NCBI GenBank assembly: GCA_011033025.1
Contig: WFMF01000004.1
Location: 248,001 to 312,000 of the forward strand
Reading direction: 5' to 3'
DNA length: 64,000 nucleotides
DNA from: Beroe forskalii
Lineage: Eukaryota > Ctenophora > Nuda > Beroida > Beroidae
Below the pieces are notes generated by a model, which saw nothing but the letters and a program-made list of their open reading frames with translations, made no database searches and was not told where the DNA came from. Positions 1 to 14,562 of the stretch are shown here, piece by piece. How positions within the stretch are numbered: position 1 is the stretch's first letter; every line of letters starts with the position of its first letter. Both the position numbers and the translations under genes were made by a program.

Positions 1-1532
1 TCGCCTACTCTCCACCCGCGGCCTATAGTTGTAAATATAGTAGACAGAATTTTGTAGAGAATTTGTTGTGCAGAGTATAAAAAACATATATATTGTATTG
101 TGTATGGGCAGCCGGCTGGTCATGACTGCAACATTCACGACACGAAAACAACTTGATGACTTCAACATTGCTCTTTTTATGACGCCATGAAGTTTCCTGA
201 CATCCTGAACGCGCGTGCTCTAGGACTTACAAATGATAATCAGGATTTGGTGCCCTCAACTGGCACCTTCCCAGCGAGCGATGTGTCATGAGACTTTTAA
301 AAACTTGTAAAAATGTTAAATAGTTGTCTAGATTTTATTATACATAACATTTTGTTCTCTTATATATAATAATTTAAATAATATAAGCGAGTTCAGAATC
401 GTTATGAGATGGTTTTGCAAAAGACCGGAACTGGGAGTTCAATTCGGTATCGAATTCAATAAACCCCCAGCGAGCAAAAAGCCGAAAAAGATATGATTAT
501 TCTTGATTTTATAAGATTGGCCATTATGAATAGTAATAACAACTTTATATATAAGTTAGAAGGGTTTATACAAAATATTCATAACATTGATTACTGACGT
601 AACATAAATAGTATATTAATTATTCATTGATACTTTGTAAACTTCGTGGTCATCGACACCCTAAGTAGAAGGTTCTTCACATACAATCTGCCTTTTGGGG
701 ATTGTTCCAAGATTATGCTAATTTTCGATCCATTTCTGGGCCAATCAATTTTCTTGGCATGTCTTAAACTTCAAAATGGGCATGACAAGTTCCAAATCAG
801 TCGAACCAAAGCCATGACAGTGTGCCACATAAGTTGCATTTTACAAGTCGCCATAAAAGTTTTTCTTTTAGAAAGTTGCACATAAACTTGACATTATATT
901 TATACACAGCGTGACTTTTCTTTTATGGTTTTGGTGTCAACGCTCAAAATGATTAAGTCATTTTCGTAAACTCGCAACCTGATTATGATGTGATGATTTT
1001 GCTGCACACATTTAAATTATTGTAACTAATAATGTACAAGTTGTCGTGTTATGTTATGTAAAATCTTAAAATGATTATATTGTATATGATCTGCACTAGT
1101 GGCCGTTAATACTGCCGGATTATTTCATTTTTTGATGATTTCCGTCAATTTAAATACTCAAGAACTGCTAGAAAACATTTAAAAATGGACGTGCGCGAAT
1201 ATTGTGCAATTAAAAAGGTCATGTATTGTCCAAGAATGAGAAAAGAATTTCACGCTTCAAGCTACAATAATGAGTAACGTAGAATTTTGGTGTCTTAGAA
1301 AAAAGCCACATGACTATATACACTTCTTAGTTTAGTGCTTTAATGAGATCATACAATAGCTTCAACAGATCTACTGTGATAAAGTACTTAAATTCTCACT
1401 GAAATACCGTACTGACCGACTCAGAAGTTTGAATGTGAGTGTCATATTCAGACTCGTGTGTAACTCAGGAATGTGTGTGTAATACAGTGCGTTATATAAG
1501 AGCTGTAGTGTGTAGTAGTAAAGTACTGGATC

Positions 1533-1578
1533 AGTGTGTCTGTTTGTGTGTCTAGTGTGTCTGTTTGTGTGTTAGTGT
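1533..1578. repeat. GT-rich tandem repeat, about 24-bp unit
   Basis: Two copies of a unit built on AGTGTGTCTGTTTGTGTG lie in direct tandem. The surrounding 1.45-1.6 kb is generally GT-rich. Confidence 0.7.
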
Positions 1579-1919
1579 ACGTTTTATGATGAGGGAACAG
1601 GTAAACAATCTCTGAAGGGACAATATGGTGCCGTGTGGTCGTTACGTTCATCGTGTTGTGTATTGGTAAATAATAACATAGCAGACTAAAATAACTTACT
1701 CTTACTTTCACTAGCCAAACAAGGCAATATACAGTTCAAATTACTGGGCAAATAAAAATAGGTATTACACTTCTGGAACTGGAGGGATATGATTATTCCG
1801 TTAATCAATGGTTTGTACTTGTAGCCATATCAAATTGATGTCATGAAAACTGTTAATTTCAATATACGTTGTGCACACTGTACATACCAAAATTGTACGC
1901 TGATCACACATGTATAGTA

Positions 1920-1995
1920 CAGTACACGTACACATCTGATCTTGTACAATATACTTGTACACATCTCTTGTACAATACTCGTACACATCTCTTGT
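1920..1995. repeat. Short tandem repeat, CTTGTACAA...GTACACATCT unit
   Basis: About three direct copies of a 24-28-bp unit containing CTTGTACAAT and TCGTACACATCT. It keeps a minus-strand frame open by chance. Confidence 0.7.
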
Positions 1996-2847
1996 TCGCT
2001 CACCTGTAGTGTACTTGTTAAACACAGCAACATCAGTTGTACTAAGAATATCGTGTACGTTGTGGATCTGTGTATTTATATATACACGAACATTTCACTT
2101 AGTATACGTTAGTAGTTTATACTTGTAACAGTTATATATTATCACAAACTTGTTCAACAGCAGTAAACTTGTAGCAGTTGTATGCAGAGACGCAGTCGAG
2201 ATGGTTGCACAGCTCGGAAAGTGTGAGGGTATCAACTATCAACTGTCATACTGGATTTCCTTGAATTACCACTCTAAAATTTCACCATTTATTTTGACCC
2301 CTCCTAGTCTGCCACTAGTTTTCACACTCACCCAACGTGTCATGAATGGTAACAGGTATTTTTACCTACCAGTACACTGTACAGTGCAGAGGTGCTGTAG
2401 CATGATCATCCATGTAGAAAGGTAGGTGAACAACACTGTAACCTCATGCGTTAAATAGTATCAAGACTTCATTTTGTTGACAAAATCTGGGGCCTGAAAA
2501 GAGAAACGGGTGCTCGCGGGCTAACATGTACCTACGTAACACACTAACACCGCGTAACACTGTAAAATGACAAAATGTGTAGGGCGTTCTGTTTAGCCAC
2601 AGTCTACGTTACTTCTCAAGTATTTGTTACATTCGTCACATCTCCTGAGCCAAGTTAGCACCTTTTAATGGCTCAGTGTTCATGTTGCAGACATATCTAC
2701 TTCCTAGAAGAGTGAATTTCCTTCATCCGGGGTTAAATGAAGGTCTCATAAATTCTTAAATTGACTGTAATTTTAAGTAATATATGTCAAATATGTCAAC
2801 ATGAAAAGTTGATTTGTTTATCTTGCTGTACGACTCGTTAGAAGGTT

Positions 2848-3229
2848 AGGGGCCATCCAGAAATGAGCTCATCAAAAAACGGCCTATTTTGAACATACAT
2901 ACACACTACCTCATCAGTGCCTCATCTTTTGGGAAAGATACATACATACCCCAACCTCATCTCATCATATCAAGATTTATATTACGTCACTCATTCAATA
3001 TCAAAGGCTGAAGTGACGTCACTACTGCAATTTAAGTAAGTTCATCTAAATTGTAATTTAAGTCAAACATTGGTCCAATTTTCCAACGAGTGGTTGGTGT
3101 CAAAATATCGCCTCTAAGTGATGAGCTCATCTTTTCGCAAACCTACATACATACTACCTCATCACTACCTCATCATTTCCAAAACATACATACATACCCA
3201 AGTGATGAGCTCATTTCTGGATGGCCCCT
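2848..3229. mobile_element. MITE-like element with 27-bp perfect TIRs
   Basis: The two ends are perfect 27-bp inverted repeats starting AGGGGCCATCCAGAAATGAG. The 382-bp interior has no coding capacity and carries repeated ACATACATAC and CTACCTCATCA motifs near both ends, so the inverted relation extends loosely inward. No convincing target-site duplication is visible (GTTA on the left, TGAG on the right), so the superfamily is unassigned. Confidence 0.85.
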
Positions 3230-4061
3230 GAGTAAAAAATCGTAGCTGAGGTTCAAGAAAGGGAGATGAAGTGTCTTGAGATGAAATGTCGTACACCCAG
3301 TTCTTGTTGAAGATTGATTGACGACATTGCCATTCTCATAAATTGTCGGAATATATTCACGCTTTGAGATTTAACCTCACAGACGGTTATCGTGACTGTT
3401 TGATAACCCATCATTTCATATAATATGATGACGTCATCATAATCCTATCACATATTAAACCGCTTCAAGGGTGCAGTTGCCAGATCGAGTGAAACATGTC
3501 GCTGTTTGACGTGTGTGCTTAATGTATTGTGACACTATGTGTCGCAACATGCAGTAGAGACTGCACGCGAGTATGCAGAGTGTCAGGAATTGTTAAACAT
3601 TCATTTAGTCGCTATTATGATGTACATTGTACATTTTATATCGTATATACATTTCGGAATGGACAATCAAAAACGTTAAATCTAAAATTAATGGTTTGTC
3701 CTATGGGATGCTGGGACATTTTACTTTCATCCTTTCTTCTATTCTTATCTTGTTCAATTAAATGTTTTTAAGGAGAAGTGACGTAGAGAAATTTTAAAAT
3801 TTCTTGACTAAAAAAGTAAATAATAGTTTAAACTATGAAGTATAAAATCGCGCGATATATTCATACAGTCATACTTCATGTATCGTCTGTGTTCTGGCGA
3901 AGAGGAGAATTTTAAAACATTACCTTCTATATTTGTCATCGCATTAGCTATCACACTCACGATACATTTTGTTAAAATGTTATACACTCACAGTGCACTT
4001 AGCCCCATTCGGCGCTGTAATGATCTACAAGTACCCTGCCTGGTGTTATTAACTCTTGGTG

Positions 4062-4142
4062 AGACGTCATTAACTCACCACTTTGAGCTATGATAATGAC
4101 GTCATCAACTCACCAGTTTGACCTATGATAATGACGCCATCA
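4062..4142. repeat. Tandem copies of the TGACGTCA repeat
   Basis: Three closely spaced units share GACGTCAT(T/C)AACTCACCA and GAGCTATGATAATGACG; the last reads GACGCCATCAAGTCA. This is the densest local cluster of a motif scattered through the window. Confidence 0.6.
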
Positions 4143-4920
4143 AGTCAATGAGCTACACATGCACTAGTGACTTACAAAGAATCAATCCAGGGTGTATATT
4201 AGCACATTACATTAAAATTTTGTGAGGATGTTATGTACATAATATGGTATTAATTTATGTGTTATGCACCTTCATGTATGTATGCTACATTCAATATTAA
4301 TCGTACAAAAGTACAAAGTACATTGTACAATACACTTGGTTTCACAAGGAGAGAGAGAGTTTTCTTCCTGCATTACTTGATTGGGATTGATCTACGATTA
4401 TATTGGCACTGTGCACAGTTGCATATAATAATTACTCTGCACCTTCTTGTATGTTTGTATGATTGTTGCTATGTGATATATGCCTCTTGATATTTAATAT
4501 TTTGTCAGTTTTAGCTATATCACAAACATTTCAAATCATTAAAGAGACTTAAAATTATCGTATGACTTATTTGGCACCCCAGTAAAATGCTATCCAACAT
4601 AATAGTTATGTCCGAATATGTAAAAGCTTCAAAGTATCAAATCTGCAGCGTGCAATGTGCATATTTGTTTGAATGGATCAAATGGCATGTTTAGTATGCT
4701 CTTCAGAGCCAGAGAGATACTTGATTTTTATTAAATACGACATATCGCTTTTTTGTGACTTTATGTATAAAATCAAACAAATGCTCCATTGATTAATAGT
4801 ATCTTTTAATGTCCTTGTGCAGCAATAGTAGCTATTATTGTCAAAGACTTTTCATGTTTATACGGTATATTATATGGCTCCCAAGCCCTTATTTGCTATC
4901 ATGTATATATGGTAGTATTG

Positions 4921-4955
4921 AAGGGTTACTAACCTGAACCAGGTTAATAACCCTT
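4921..4955. repeat. Short perfect-like hairpin
   Basis: Two 16-base arms (AAGGGTTACTAACCTG and CAGGTTAATAACCCTT) with one mismatch flank a 3-base loop. No U-tract or gene is next to it. Confidence 0.7.
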
Positions 4956-5758
4956 TATATTGAGTCCCTGAGACGGGTTATTAGTCCAGATCGACCGAAT
5001 AACCCCAACGACATTAAGAGTAATTTTTTTTCAATTAAACAATCTTAATCTTGGCTGCATAATCACATTTGTCGCAACAGCAATTAGAGCTTCTCAAAGT
5101 CAGAGGAGTAAAAAATTAGCTGCTCTAAATCAGTCTTAACGAAATCCATGATAGCAAACGGCGATGGAAACACATACTGTTCATCCGGGCTTACAATTTA
5201 TTTTCGGTATCACGGTTTGACATGACTCTGTACTCGAGAATCGAGAATCGAGATGAATCATGAACCACAATTAGAATGTTAAAACTTTCTGCCAAAAACA
5301 AATTAGCGGTAGACTTATAGCGTCATTATCATGCGTAGAAGTAGCAAATTAAAAGTACCGACCAAGCTGCCTTATAATATGTGATACCCCACTCTAATTC
5401 TTATGGAATTTCAAGAATTACAATGATGTTCAGGTGAAGGGAAAACGTATATCGCTTCATTAAGTTACCGGTTCAACACATGAAGATGAACGAATTATCT
5501 AACTATAATCCTTGGTAATTCATTTTGATTCGGCCTGTAACTGCGTAACTACGTAATTCTGTACTGCATATTTGAGTATTCAATACTTTAAAAACTAAAT
5601 GTAATCAGCCCTGTGAATAAGATTACCATGATGGCTCTTGCTTCCGGAAGTCTGCAGCTCCCATCGAAAGACCATTATTATCCATGTTTTAACTACGTTT
5701 CATGAGTGGTTTCGCCATATAATATCACTATTAACCTCAGTAAAGATAGTAACATCTA

Positions 5759-5864
5759 GTTTTGAACTCGGCTTCGCCTCGTACAAAACACATCATTATT
5801 GAACTCGGCTTCGCCTCGTACAATAATGCATATATATGTTGCTCGCTGCGCTCGCAACATATAT
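5759..5864. repeat. Cluster of three GC-core hairpins with different stems
   Basis: Three consecutive hairpins. Two share the core AACTCGGCTTCGCCTCGTA with outer stems GTTTTG/CAAAAC (5759-5789) and ATTATTG/CAATAAT (5795-5827). The third has core TCGCTGCGCTC with stem ATATATGTTGC/GCAACATATAT (5832-5864). The cores are alike while the stems differ but always pair. Confidence 0.8.
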
Positions 5865-6066
5865 CATGTTACTAATCTCTACTTCGGTTAATAGTTCTAT
5901 ATTACATATTATGCACAATATAATATATGTACTAGTGCGCTAAGGAGTATCAACTTATGGCGCTCTCTCAGCAACCACTAGGTCATTGAGAGTGATGTCA
6001 ATATCATGCCCCAAAAGGAAGAGGTCGTGTCGTTAAAACGCCTAACTCAATTCCCAGCAATCTGTG

Positions 6067-6172
6067 TAGTGTGTACGTACGTGCGTGTATGTACGTGCGT
6101 GTGTATATGTACGTGCGTGTGTGTGTATGTATGTATGTATGTGTGTGTACGTAAGTGTGTATGTGTCTGTTT
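6067..6172. repeat. GT/GTAC microsatellite
   Basis: A run of GTGTGTACGTACGTGCGTGT and GTATGTATGTATGT units. A minus-strand frame of Thr/His dipeptides across it is an artefact of the repeat. Confidence 0.9.
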
Positions 6173-7249
6173 GGACTGAAGACGTTCCATTAGGTATTTA
6201 TAGTTAGCATCATAATGATGCAGGAGATAGTAACAATGGTAATATTTAATGTATAATTTAAGATGTTGTGATGAAGGGTACAAGAGTAGAAGGGCTCACA
6301 TTATACTCTACTCTGTTGAAAAGAGAGGTTATCCATTATGCATTAAGTGATGAATGTGCACATAAGAAAGGGAAATTAGGGTTGCTGGTGTTCACAGATC
6401 CTAGATTTAATTTTAGATTATTTTTGACTTTGAGGCACATACACATGACACGCACTTGTTTTTAAAAATTTATGAATTTCAAAAACTAAAAACCCCCCTC
6501 TTCTTTTTCCAAATGAAAAGTTGAAAGCCACCCTCCTTCTTTATACACCCAAAATTCGCCACTTTAATAAAACCCATCATAATATATTGTTTGCAGGTTT
6601 ATATTTCACAGAATTGGATTTCTGCTTAACTCTTATCTATTTAGGTACAGAAACGAGGGTTCATATTCCACTGATAAGGGACAGACATATTATGTTCCAC
6701 AAGGGGAGTTTAATTAGATTCGTAGCAGTATGTGATTTCAAAACTCTTTGCTTGAGCCCAAGCTGCAAAACTGATCTGTTTCTGTTATCATACCAAAATA
6801 TCCATGGCAAAGGGTAGTTCTCGAGTCTCAAACAAAAAATAGGAAGAAATTTACGAACATTTTTGACCTAAAACCTAAAGTTTTGTAAATATGTTTGCCA
6901 AGTCGTAACGACGTTAGGATATCGATTTAATGCAATATTATTACTATTTGTATAGCATCGAGAGGCATGTATAGCTCAACAATCATACACTTGTAAGCAG
7001 AGCAAAGCCTGATACGTATAGTCAAACAGGGCTGTTTTTCATTATAAGAATGGTAGGAAGGGGTTTTCGGTGCTGGAAATTTTGACCACTTCAGTGCCCT
7101 CCATCGTTCCAGCGTTAACTCCCATCCATTCAGACGACCAGGCTGACGTTCATAAGTTCTATTTACCTATTTATCTTCAGTGAATTCACCAAGACATAGA
7201 CCCTCACCCCCTCCCCCTTAATAATTGCCGTTTGTCTTTATCTCTTGAT

Positions 7250-7396
7250 GCGCGGCGGATTACGACGCGCTTAGGTAATTTTTTTGCGGCGCACAATAGC
7301 GTGCACACGTACTTTCTATGCAAAATATATTTGCGCACATTGGCGCACTATCAGACGCCGCAAAAAAGCGCCCAAGCGCGGCGTAATACGGCGCGC
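7250..7396. mobile_element. GC-rich fold-back element
   Basis: Two imperfect inverted arms of about 43 bases (7250-7292 and 7354-7396) share GCGCGGCGGATTACG / GCGCGCCGTATTACG type ends and an inner TTTTTTGCGGCG segment. The high CpG contrasts with the AT-rich surroundings. No target duplication was recognised. Confidence 0.65.
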
Positions 7397-7455
7397 TTCA
7401 AAAGGTCGAGACACCACGGTTACGTGAGCACTGAGCAGTATAAAGTCTTTCCCGT

Positions 7456-7645
7456 CAGGGGCGTAGCCAGGTTTTTAGAAACGGCGAGTCACATTCAAAA
7501 CCTGTTGAATGTTTTATTTGCCTGGCTCCGAGCTCTAATCATCATTACAAAAGATTCTCAATCTCAGTCCTAAGAGAGTCTGAGAGTAAGAGGGTGAGGC
7601 ACTGAGACGGTCGCTTGTGTCGCCTTCCCCCTGGCTACGCCCCTG
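7456..7645. mobile_element. hAT-type MITE, copy 1 (190 bp)
   Basis: The ends are perfect 16-bp inverted repeats CAGGGGCGTAGCCAGG. The flanking 8-mers TTTCCCGT (7448-7455) and CTTCCCGT (7646-7653) match at 7 of 8 bases, which fits a hAT target duplication. The interior (GGCGAGTCACATTCAAAACCTG) matches the copy at 35.1 kb in inverted orientation. It encodes no transposase. Confidence 0.88.
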
Positions 7646-10600
7646 CTTCCCGTTGATGTCAACACCCCCCTCACTTATTTACTACTATTATTATGATGTT
7701 ATGATGATGATACTGCCACATCAAAACACGTGTTTGCGTGTGACTCATTGCATACTTTACTATAGTGTGGCATTGTGTACTTGTACATATAACATTCATT
7801 AATAACAGAGACGTTTTGTCAATGAATGTATGAATTCATTCCATGAACCTATTCGATTTCAGGAATGAAGCTTGTGTCATGTCGAAAAAATTTTCCAGAA
7901 GTAAAATGATGAAATGTTTTCACCTTGAAATTCTTTAATTATTGAATTTCTTAATTCTTTAAACTCAATGTTCACTTCTTCAGATGGTGTCGGGACGTAA
8001 GAGAAACGTTACTAAAAGTAAATGAGCAACTTAGTTTCATAATATTATACAGTGTATAGGGTACGAGTTTGCACTGCTTACACTGATACTTGGCACATTT
8101 CACAGTCCTTCCAATTCAATAGGGAATTAGTTTGTTCCGTAACATTCATTCATTCAGCACAGTGTATATTAAAGACACTGCAAAGTACACACCTCACAGA
8201 TTTAAAGAAACTTCAAAGGCCCACATCCCAGGCTGAAACAATGGTGAAGGTTGCCTTAGTAAAGGAAATAAAAAGGTGTACAATATGTGAGCGAAATAAT
8301 AGAAAAAGGTGGTTAATATGACGTCATTATCATAGCACAATGTGGAGAGTTGATGACGTTGAACCGCCTATTTGTCGCGTAATTAGCTCCAGGTTGAGAC
8401 ACCTTTCCCAGTTTCAATAGGAATTCTGTACAATTCTGTGCTTACAAACTGAGATTAGCCAAAAATAGTCTCTTTATCAATCATATAGTTCACGGTCAGT
8501 AGCGCATTGTGGTGTGACTTATCAATGCAGAGCGTTTGTAAGTTTCATCGAGCCATGAAATTCCTGTGACTGGATAGATTTAACCTGAATCAAATAAACC
8601 AAAAACTCTCATAAAAGCACTGTCCAGAAATAAGATATAAAGAAAAACTTCCATTTAACCATTTTTTCCAGATTTTAAAACTGTCTAAACATTGACCACG
8701 AATGTTCATTTAATGTTGAGCAATGGTGATATATCTAGCATGTTTATGTTTTATCTATGGATTGTCAATGAAAATCATACATCAATCAGTGTACACACAT
8801 TCACAGATAACAGTTTTATATGAGCAACACGCCATGTCTGTGCATTCGTACATTCTGTTTTTTCTGTTTTTGTCTTTATTTGTTTATTCTCGCTCCTTGT
8901 TTGTGTATTTGTTTAGTTTTTCTTGTGTTTTTACTTTACATGTTAAAAAACCACTTCGCGGTGGAATGTGGTGCCTCATGACAATGGAATGTTGAACAGT
9001 CAAACACTCAAACACACACACACACACACGGATTAACATTATTACACTGGAACGTTTCGGTCTCGATTTGGGTGGTCAGTAACGGCAACTGATGTGTTTT
9101 AAACAGAAATCTTGTTGTATTTTAGTTTACTAATTCCATGAAAACTAAGTGTCATTATCGCTGTGTTACATACTGTGTCCGCAATAAACGAGAATTAAAG
9201 TTCTAGCTTAGGTGTATAAAGTTTAAACGATTTAAAACGAAAGCTACAAGAAGCTTTCAATCAGCCAACTTACAAACAGGACCAAAAGACTTCGCCCACT
9301 GATACAGACGTGTGGACTCCACACTGCGGAGTCACCTTTATGCCACGCGGGCTTCATGACTTCTGTCGCACACTCATATTTTACCGTTTGGATCAAGGTT
9401 CCAAATAATCATGTTCCAAATAATCATGTTTTCTCATGTGATCTCAAACCGTGAGAGTACGCACGCTGTCAATAATTCCTATTTTAGACTTTATACTGCT
9501 GTATAGGACTGACTGAGGTTTCATTTTCAAGGTTTTTTGACTGTTTTCGCATTTTTCTAAATGGCAAGAAGCTATGATATAACTTGATTTCATAATATCT
9601 CTTGTATCTCGACTATGATTTTATCACGGTAGTTTTGTATGACAATGATCTCACAATAGAATCCCCGTATATACACATATTATTATCCTATGTGTTATGG
9701 TGAAATACTGATGTCTAGCCCCCAGTATAGGAGGGTGAGGTGCCTCCAAAAACTGCATAATTATCTGTTATCTGCATAATGTGGCATTGTACTATCCGTA
9801 TGGACAAGGGCTCAATTAACATACTGTAGACAACAGCGAAAAGCTTCGTTATCTCCCTAAGTACCTACACATTTTCCTAAAAACCTACTAAGTAGCTCTC
9901 TCCAATTCATGAACAATCAAATATTTTGATAAAATCAAAGATTTAATATTTTCATGCCTATATTAAATCGTTCTAGAAAAGACTCTAAACGGAGGCTACA
10001 CTATCTAAGCTGTACGGAATGTTGTGTGTTGATGACCAATGAGTTAAACATGCCTTAGTCCGACACCTGTGTCAGATAATTTGGTATCACATTGCACTGT
10101 TAACACGGATCTGTCTGTGTTTTGTGACTTGAATAGAATATGTTTTAATAGATGTATTGAATATACTGAATTTAATGATAAAGTACATGGTGGATTATGA
10201 TATGATTACGAGCCAAGTATGGTCCCTACAAGCCCAGCTACTGACAGTTTTTCTGATCAGAAAAGCTGTTCCCATCTGATTCGGTTGGATGGGACAAAAA
10301 TGCAACAACAAGTTAGCTGCAGCATATTATCTTGCTGTTTCTACCGGCCCTATTACTTCCCAGTTTCTTCTGAGCACACACACAGCACTAACTAGAACTT
10401 TTCAAACTTCTCTATATTCAGAATTCTGCCACCTAACCTTATTTCATCCAAATCACAGCTTATAGTACAGCGTTTTCAACAGTTATTAGTTTCTAGATGC
10501 ATATATGAGATCACACGGCCCGGCTATTCACAACATGGTAGTGATGTCGTTTTAAATGAACTAAAGATTTCGTTAGATCACATGTTTTATTTCCTGGAGC

Positions 10601-10684
10601 TGTCAGTGGAAACTTTCTGCCTCCGGAAAACAATTCTGAGACAATTACCTGCGAGGACCGATAAACAGTTTGGCAAATTTTGTC
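7646..10684. other. Gene-free stretch
   Basis: No supportable exons. There is a (CA)n run at 9010-9029 and a CRE-type dispersed repeat at about 8318-8385 (TGACGTCATTATCATAGC ... GATGACGTTGAACCGCC). A CTTCG hairpin, CCAC-TTCG-CGGTGG, lies at about 8951. Confidence 0.5.
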
Positions 10685-11420
10685 CGTTTATGGAATATAT
10701 GGAACGCGCGGGAATGATCTGTCTGGTGAAAGTCGCGCGCTTGTCGGCACTAACCGATTGCGCGTTTTGATTTTATGCCGCGCGCCCGTAGCTTTTCATT
10801 ACGACCAATTCAAAAAGCAAATTTCGCGGAGGGAATTGAATTTAAAATGGCAAATTTTCAACCAAACATTATATTCGTACTGACAATTGTGTGTATGTGC
10901 GCACATCTAGTCTCGATAAAGCCGCACAATGCAAGCCACAAATTTGGATAAAAACAATTCTATGTATCCAAATTTATTGCGCGGCTTCATCGATTATTCA
11001 TGCGACGCTGCACTTCCCATGTCATGTGTTTGTGTGCACATGCAAACCGATTTATTGAAAGAAAGCTTGTCCTCGACGTTGTCTGCTCTCACCGGCCTTT
11101 CGGCGGGCGCGCGCGTCCATCTCGACGGACGTTGCCCGTTTATGTCTTCTGACTGGATGGCTATCAAGCGAGAGCGCAAAGTGACGTCCAAATTTGCTAA
11201 ACGCGTATATCCCTGTTATCGTCGCGCGGCGCGCTTCCTCACACACCTATGCAGGCTTAGGAACACCTATGCGGGCTTAGGAACGTCCAAATGTGTAACG
11301 TTGTGCCGCGCGCGAGGGTAGGGTAACATCGCATCCTACGAGCGTCCATCTGACAAATAAAGACGCGCGAAATTGTGTGCCGCGCACTTTGTGCTCGCGA
11401 AACCAGGGCCGCGCTGATTA
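10685..11420. other. CpG-rich island
   Basis: This stretch is strikingly richer in CG dinucleotides than its surroundings, with many CGCGC and GCCGCGCGC words and a small duplication CACCTATGC(A/G)GGCTTAGGAAC at about 11240-11285. It could be an unmethylated promoter-like region or GC-rich repeat debris. No splice-compatible exon was convincing; open frames on both strands here are expected from base composition. Confidence 0.45.
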
Positions 11421-11711
11421 GGGCAAGCGATAGCAATTTTATATTTATCGAGGATAGACCGAGTCATCCGAGCAATGCACACTGTTGATACGGCTGCATC
11501 AGTACCTGGTATCATATCAGCAGGCAACCCTATTAAAAAAAACTGGAACAAAATATTGTTGACAAAAATTATTTAAACTTGTTGTGTTAAGTTGGAATTT
11601 TTGAATATTAATAATAATAATAAGTGCAATTTATACACCGCAATTAATTATTGGCCATTGTCAAATATGTTTTTTGATGTACATTTTTAAATGTATTCTT
11701 AAGTTCAGGTT

Positions 11712-11768
11712 ACTTTATTGTTCGATTGAGTGATAATGGAACATTATCACTCAATCGAACAATAAAGT
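11712..11768. repeat. Perfect 27-bp-arm palindrome
   Basis: Arms of 27 bases beginning ACTTTATTGTTCGATTGAGT are perfectly complementary around a 3-base GAA centre. It would extrude as a cruciform or form a very stable RNA hairpin. No flanking gene or duplication explains it. Confidence 0.9.
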
Positions 11769-12703
11769 TTAACCATTATTAATTGTTAAAACACAAAATT
11801 AACTGTAGGAGACGATATTGAAACTGTTGAAAAATCCTGTAGAATGTTCATGTTTTGATTTTCGTTGTAAATTCTGTAATAAATACAACGGAATTGTGTG
11901 TCCTCAATGAATACTTTTCATCATATCAGCCTCTCCATCATTCAAATGATCAGTAAATATCATGTGTAACAATTAATACTTATCTATGAATGCCTTCAAT
12001 ATGTCTCAGGTTATCTACATTACTCTCAATGTGTATAAGAAGTGCTAAACAATATCTATATTCAGCAATATGAATAGTATTTGGTGAATGGTTATGGAAT
12101 TTATATTTTTCTGGCACTCCATGATATTTAAGAATGTTCAAATTCATTGTCATCCAGTGGCCCATAGCTGACATGGCTTTGCCCTAAAATTGGTTCATAA
12201 TATTGAATAACCACATTGTGAATGTTGAAAATTTTCACTAGAATCTTGGAGATATATCCAACTAGTGTACTCAGTACTATGTGTAGGTGTGAGGTGCCAC
12301 ACAATTAGCCTAGTATATAGGTTTAGAATGATAACTAGCTCAATTTTAAATCTCTACTTTTTATTCTTCACAAATTTTTGAACTTCACACCAGCACAAAT
12401 ACAGATACATCTGCCTTTTTAAATGTGAGGTGTTTGCATTGTTGTCTTTGATTTTATTGAACTTGTTCAAATGCTTGTTCATATGCATGGCTTTTTGCAT
12501 ATGTCATTGTAAATATGTGTCACATTCCTACAATAACATCATGCAAAGCTTAATGCCAATCCTTTATTTGTTATACATTTTAGGTGCTGGACTTGAAGTT
12601 ATAGTAATTTACAGAATTAATCATGAGTTTAGTTGTTTAGCCAGTAAAATAAATGGGAGGGGGATAAAAGCAATAACTTCACTAGAGAATCAAATTTAGG
12701 AAA

Positions 12704-13967
<1,264 letters not shown>

Positions 13968-14562
13968 TGTTTGCTGGAGTAGGTGCATGCCTCAGTAACT
14001 CACCTTGATCCAAGAGGCCAGGTGGACTGCAATTCTTTCCTGTTTAGGGGGACAATTATAGTGGGACAATGTTTGTTAAAATGATGAATTGAATTGAGTT
14101 CTCGAGGTCAAATTCTCGTGAGGACTTTTGAAATTTGATTTATTATATTATAAAGAGGTTGATGAAAGTGGTGTGTTTGTAATCTGTTGATTCTTTCGTT
14201 CACATTCAGGAATCATGGCAAATATTTGGAAATTAAAAAATTTAATTGTTCAAGTCTTGTTAAAAATGAAGTTGTAAAAGAGTGTAAGGGTTGCAGTCCA
14301 CCTATAATCTAGGTCGTGAGTGATGTTTATCCAAGGTTTATCAAGTGCACCGTGTGTATTGTCCGAAAAGAGAGTGTTATTTAACGTGAGGATTGCTTTA
14401 CCAGTTTCCAGCGTGAGTGAGAATATTATTAAAAACATAATATTACAATACTATTCGTGTTTATATATAATTCGCTACACTGTTTGAATTTGATATATTC
14501 GAAATTTGTGTATAACAGACTGCATAGGATTTAGATAAGACAGAATCATTGGTTTATGAGAA
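13968..14562. other. Gene-free stretch downstream of FAM72
   Basis: No canonical AATAAA close to the FAM72 stop was seen, so its 3' end is undefined. Nothing else can be supported here. Confidence 0.4.

Larger units (their letters stand above)
1..2847. other. Gene-free stretch, left end
   Basis: I see no supportable exon here. Short open frames have the AT-rich, low-complexity look of chance reading frames. Simple repeats are listed separately. The first ~40 bases are GC-richer and could be the tail of a gene lying to the left, but no reading frame or splice site proves it. Confidence 0.5.
3230..5758. other. Gene-free stretch
   Basis: No supportable exons. It contains copies of a TGACGTCA-centred dispersed repeat at about 3.43 and 4.06-4.14 kb and a small hairpin at 4.92 kb. 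Confidence 0.5.

Noticed and set aside
6047..6283. Minus-strand Thr/His-rich frame
   Set aside because: Produced by the GT/GTAC microsatellite.
10929..11321. 130-codon plus-strand frame and its minus-strand shadows
   Set aside because: CpG-rich DNA with few stop codons on either strand; no domain, no splice sites and a local sequence duplication.
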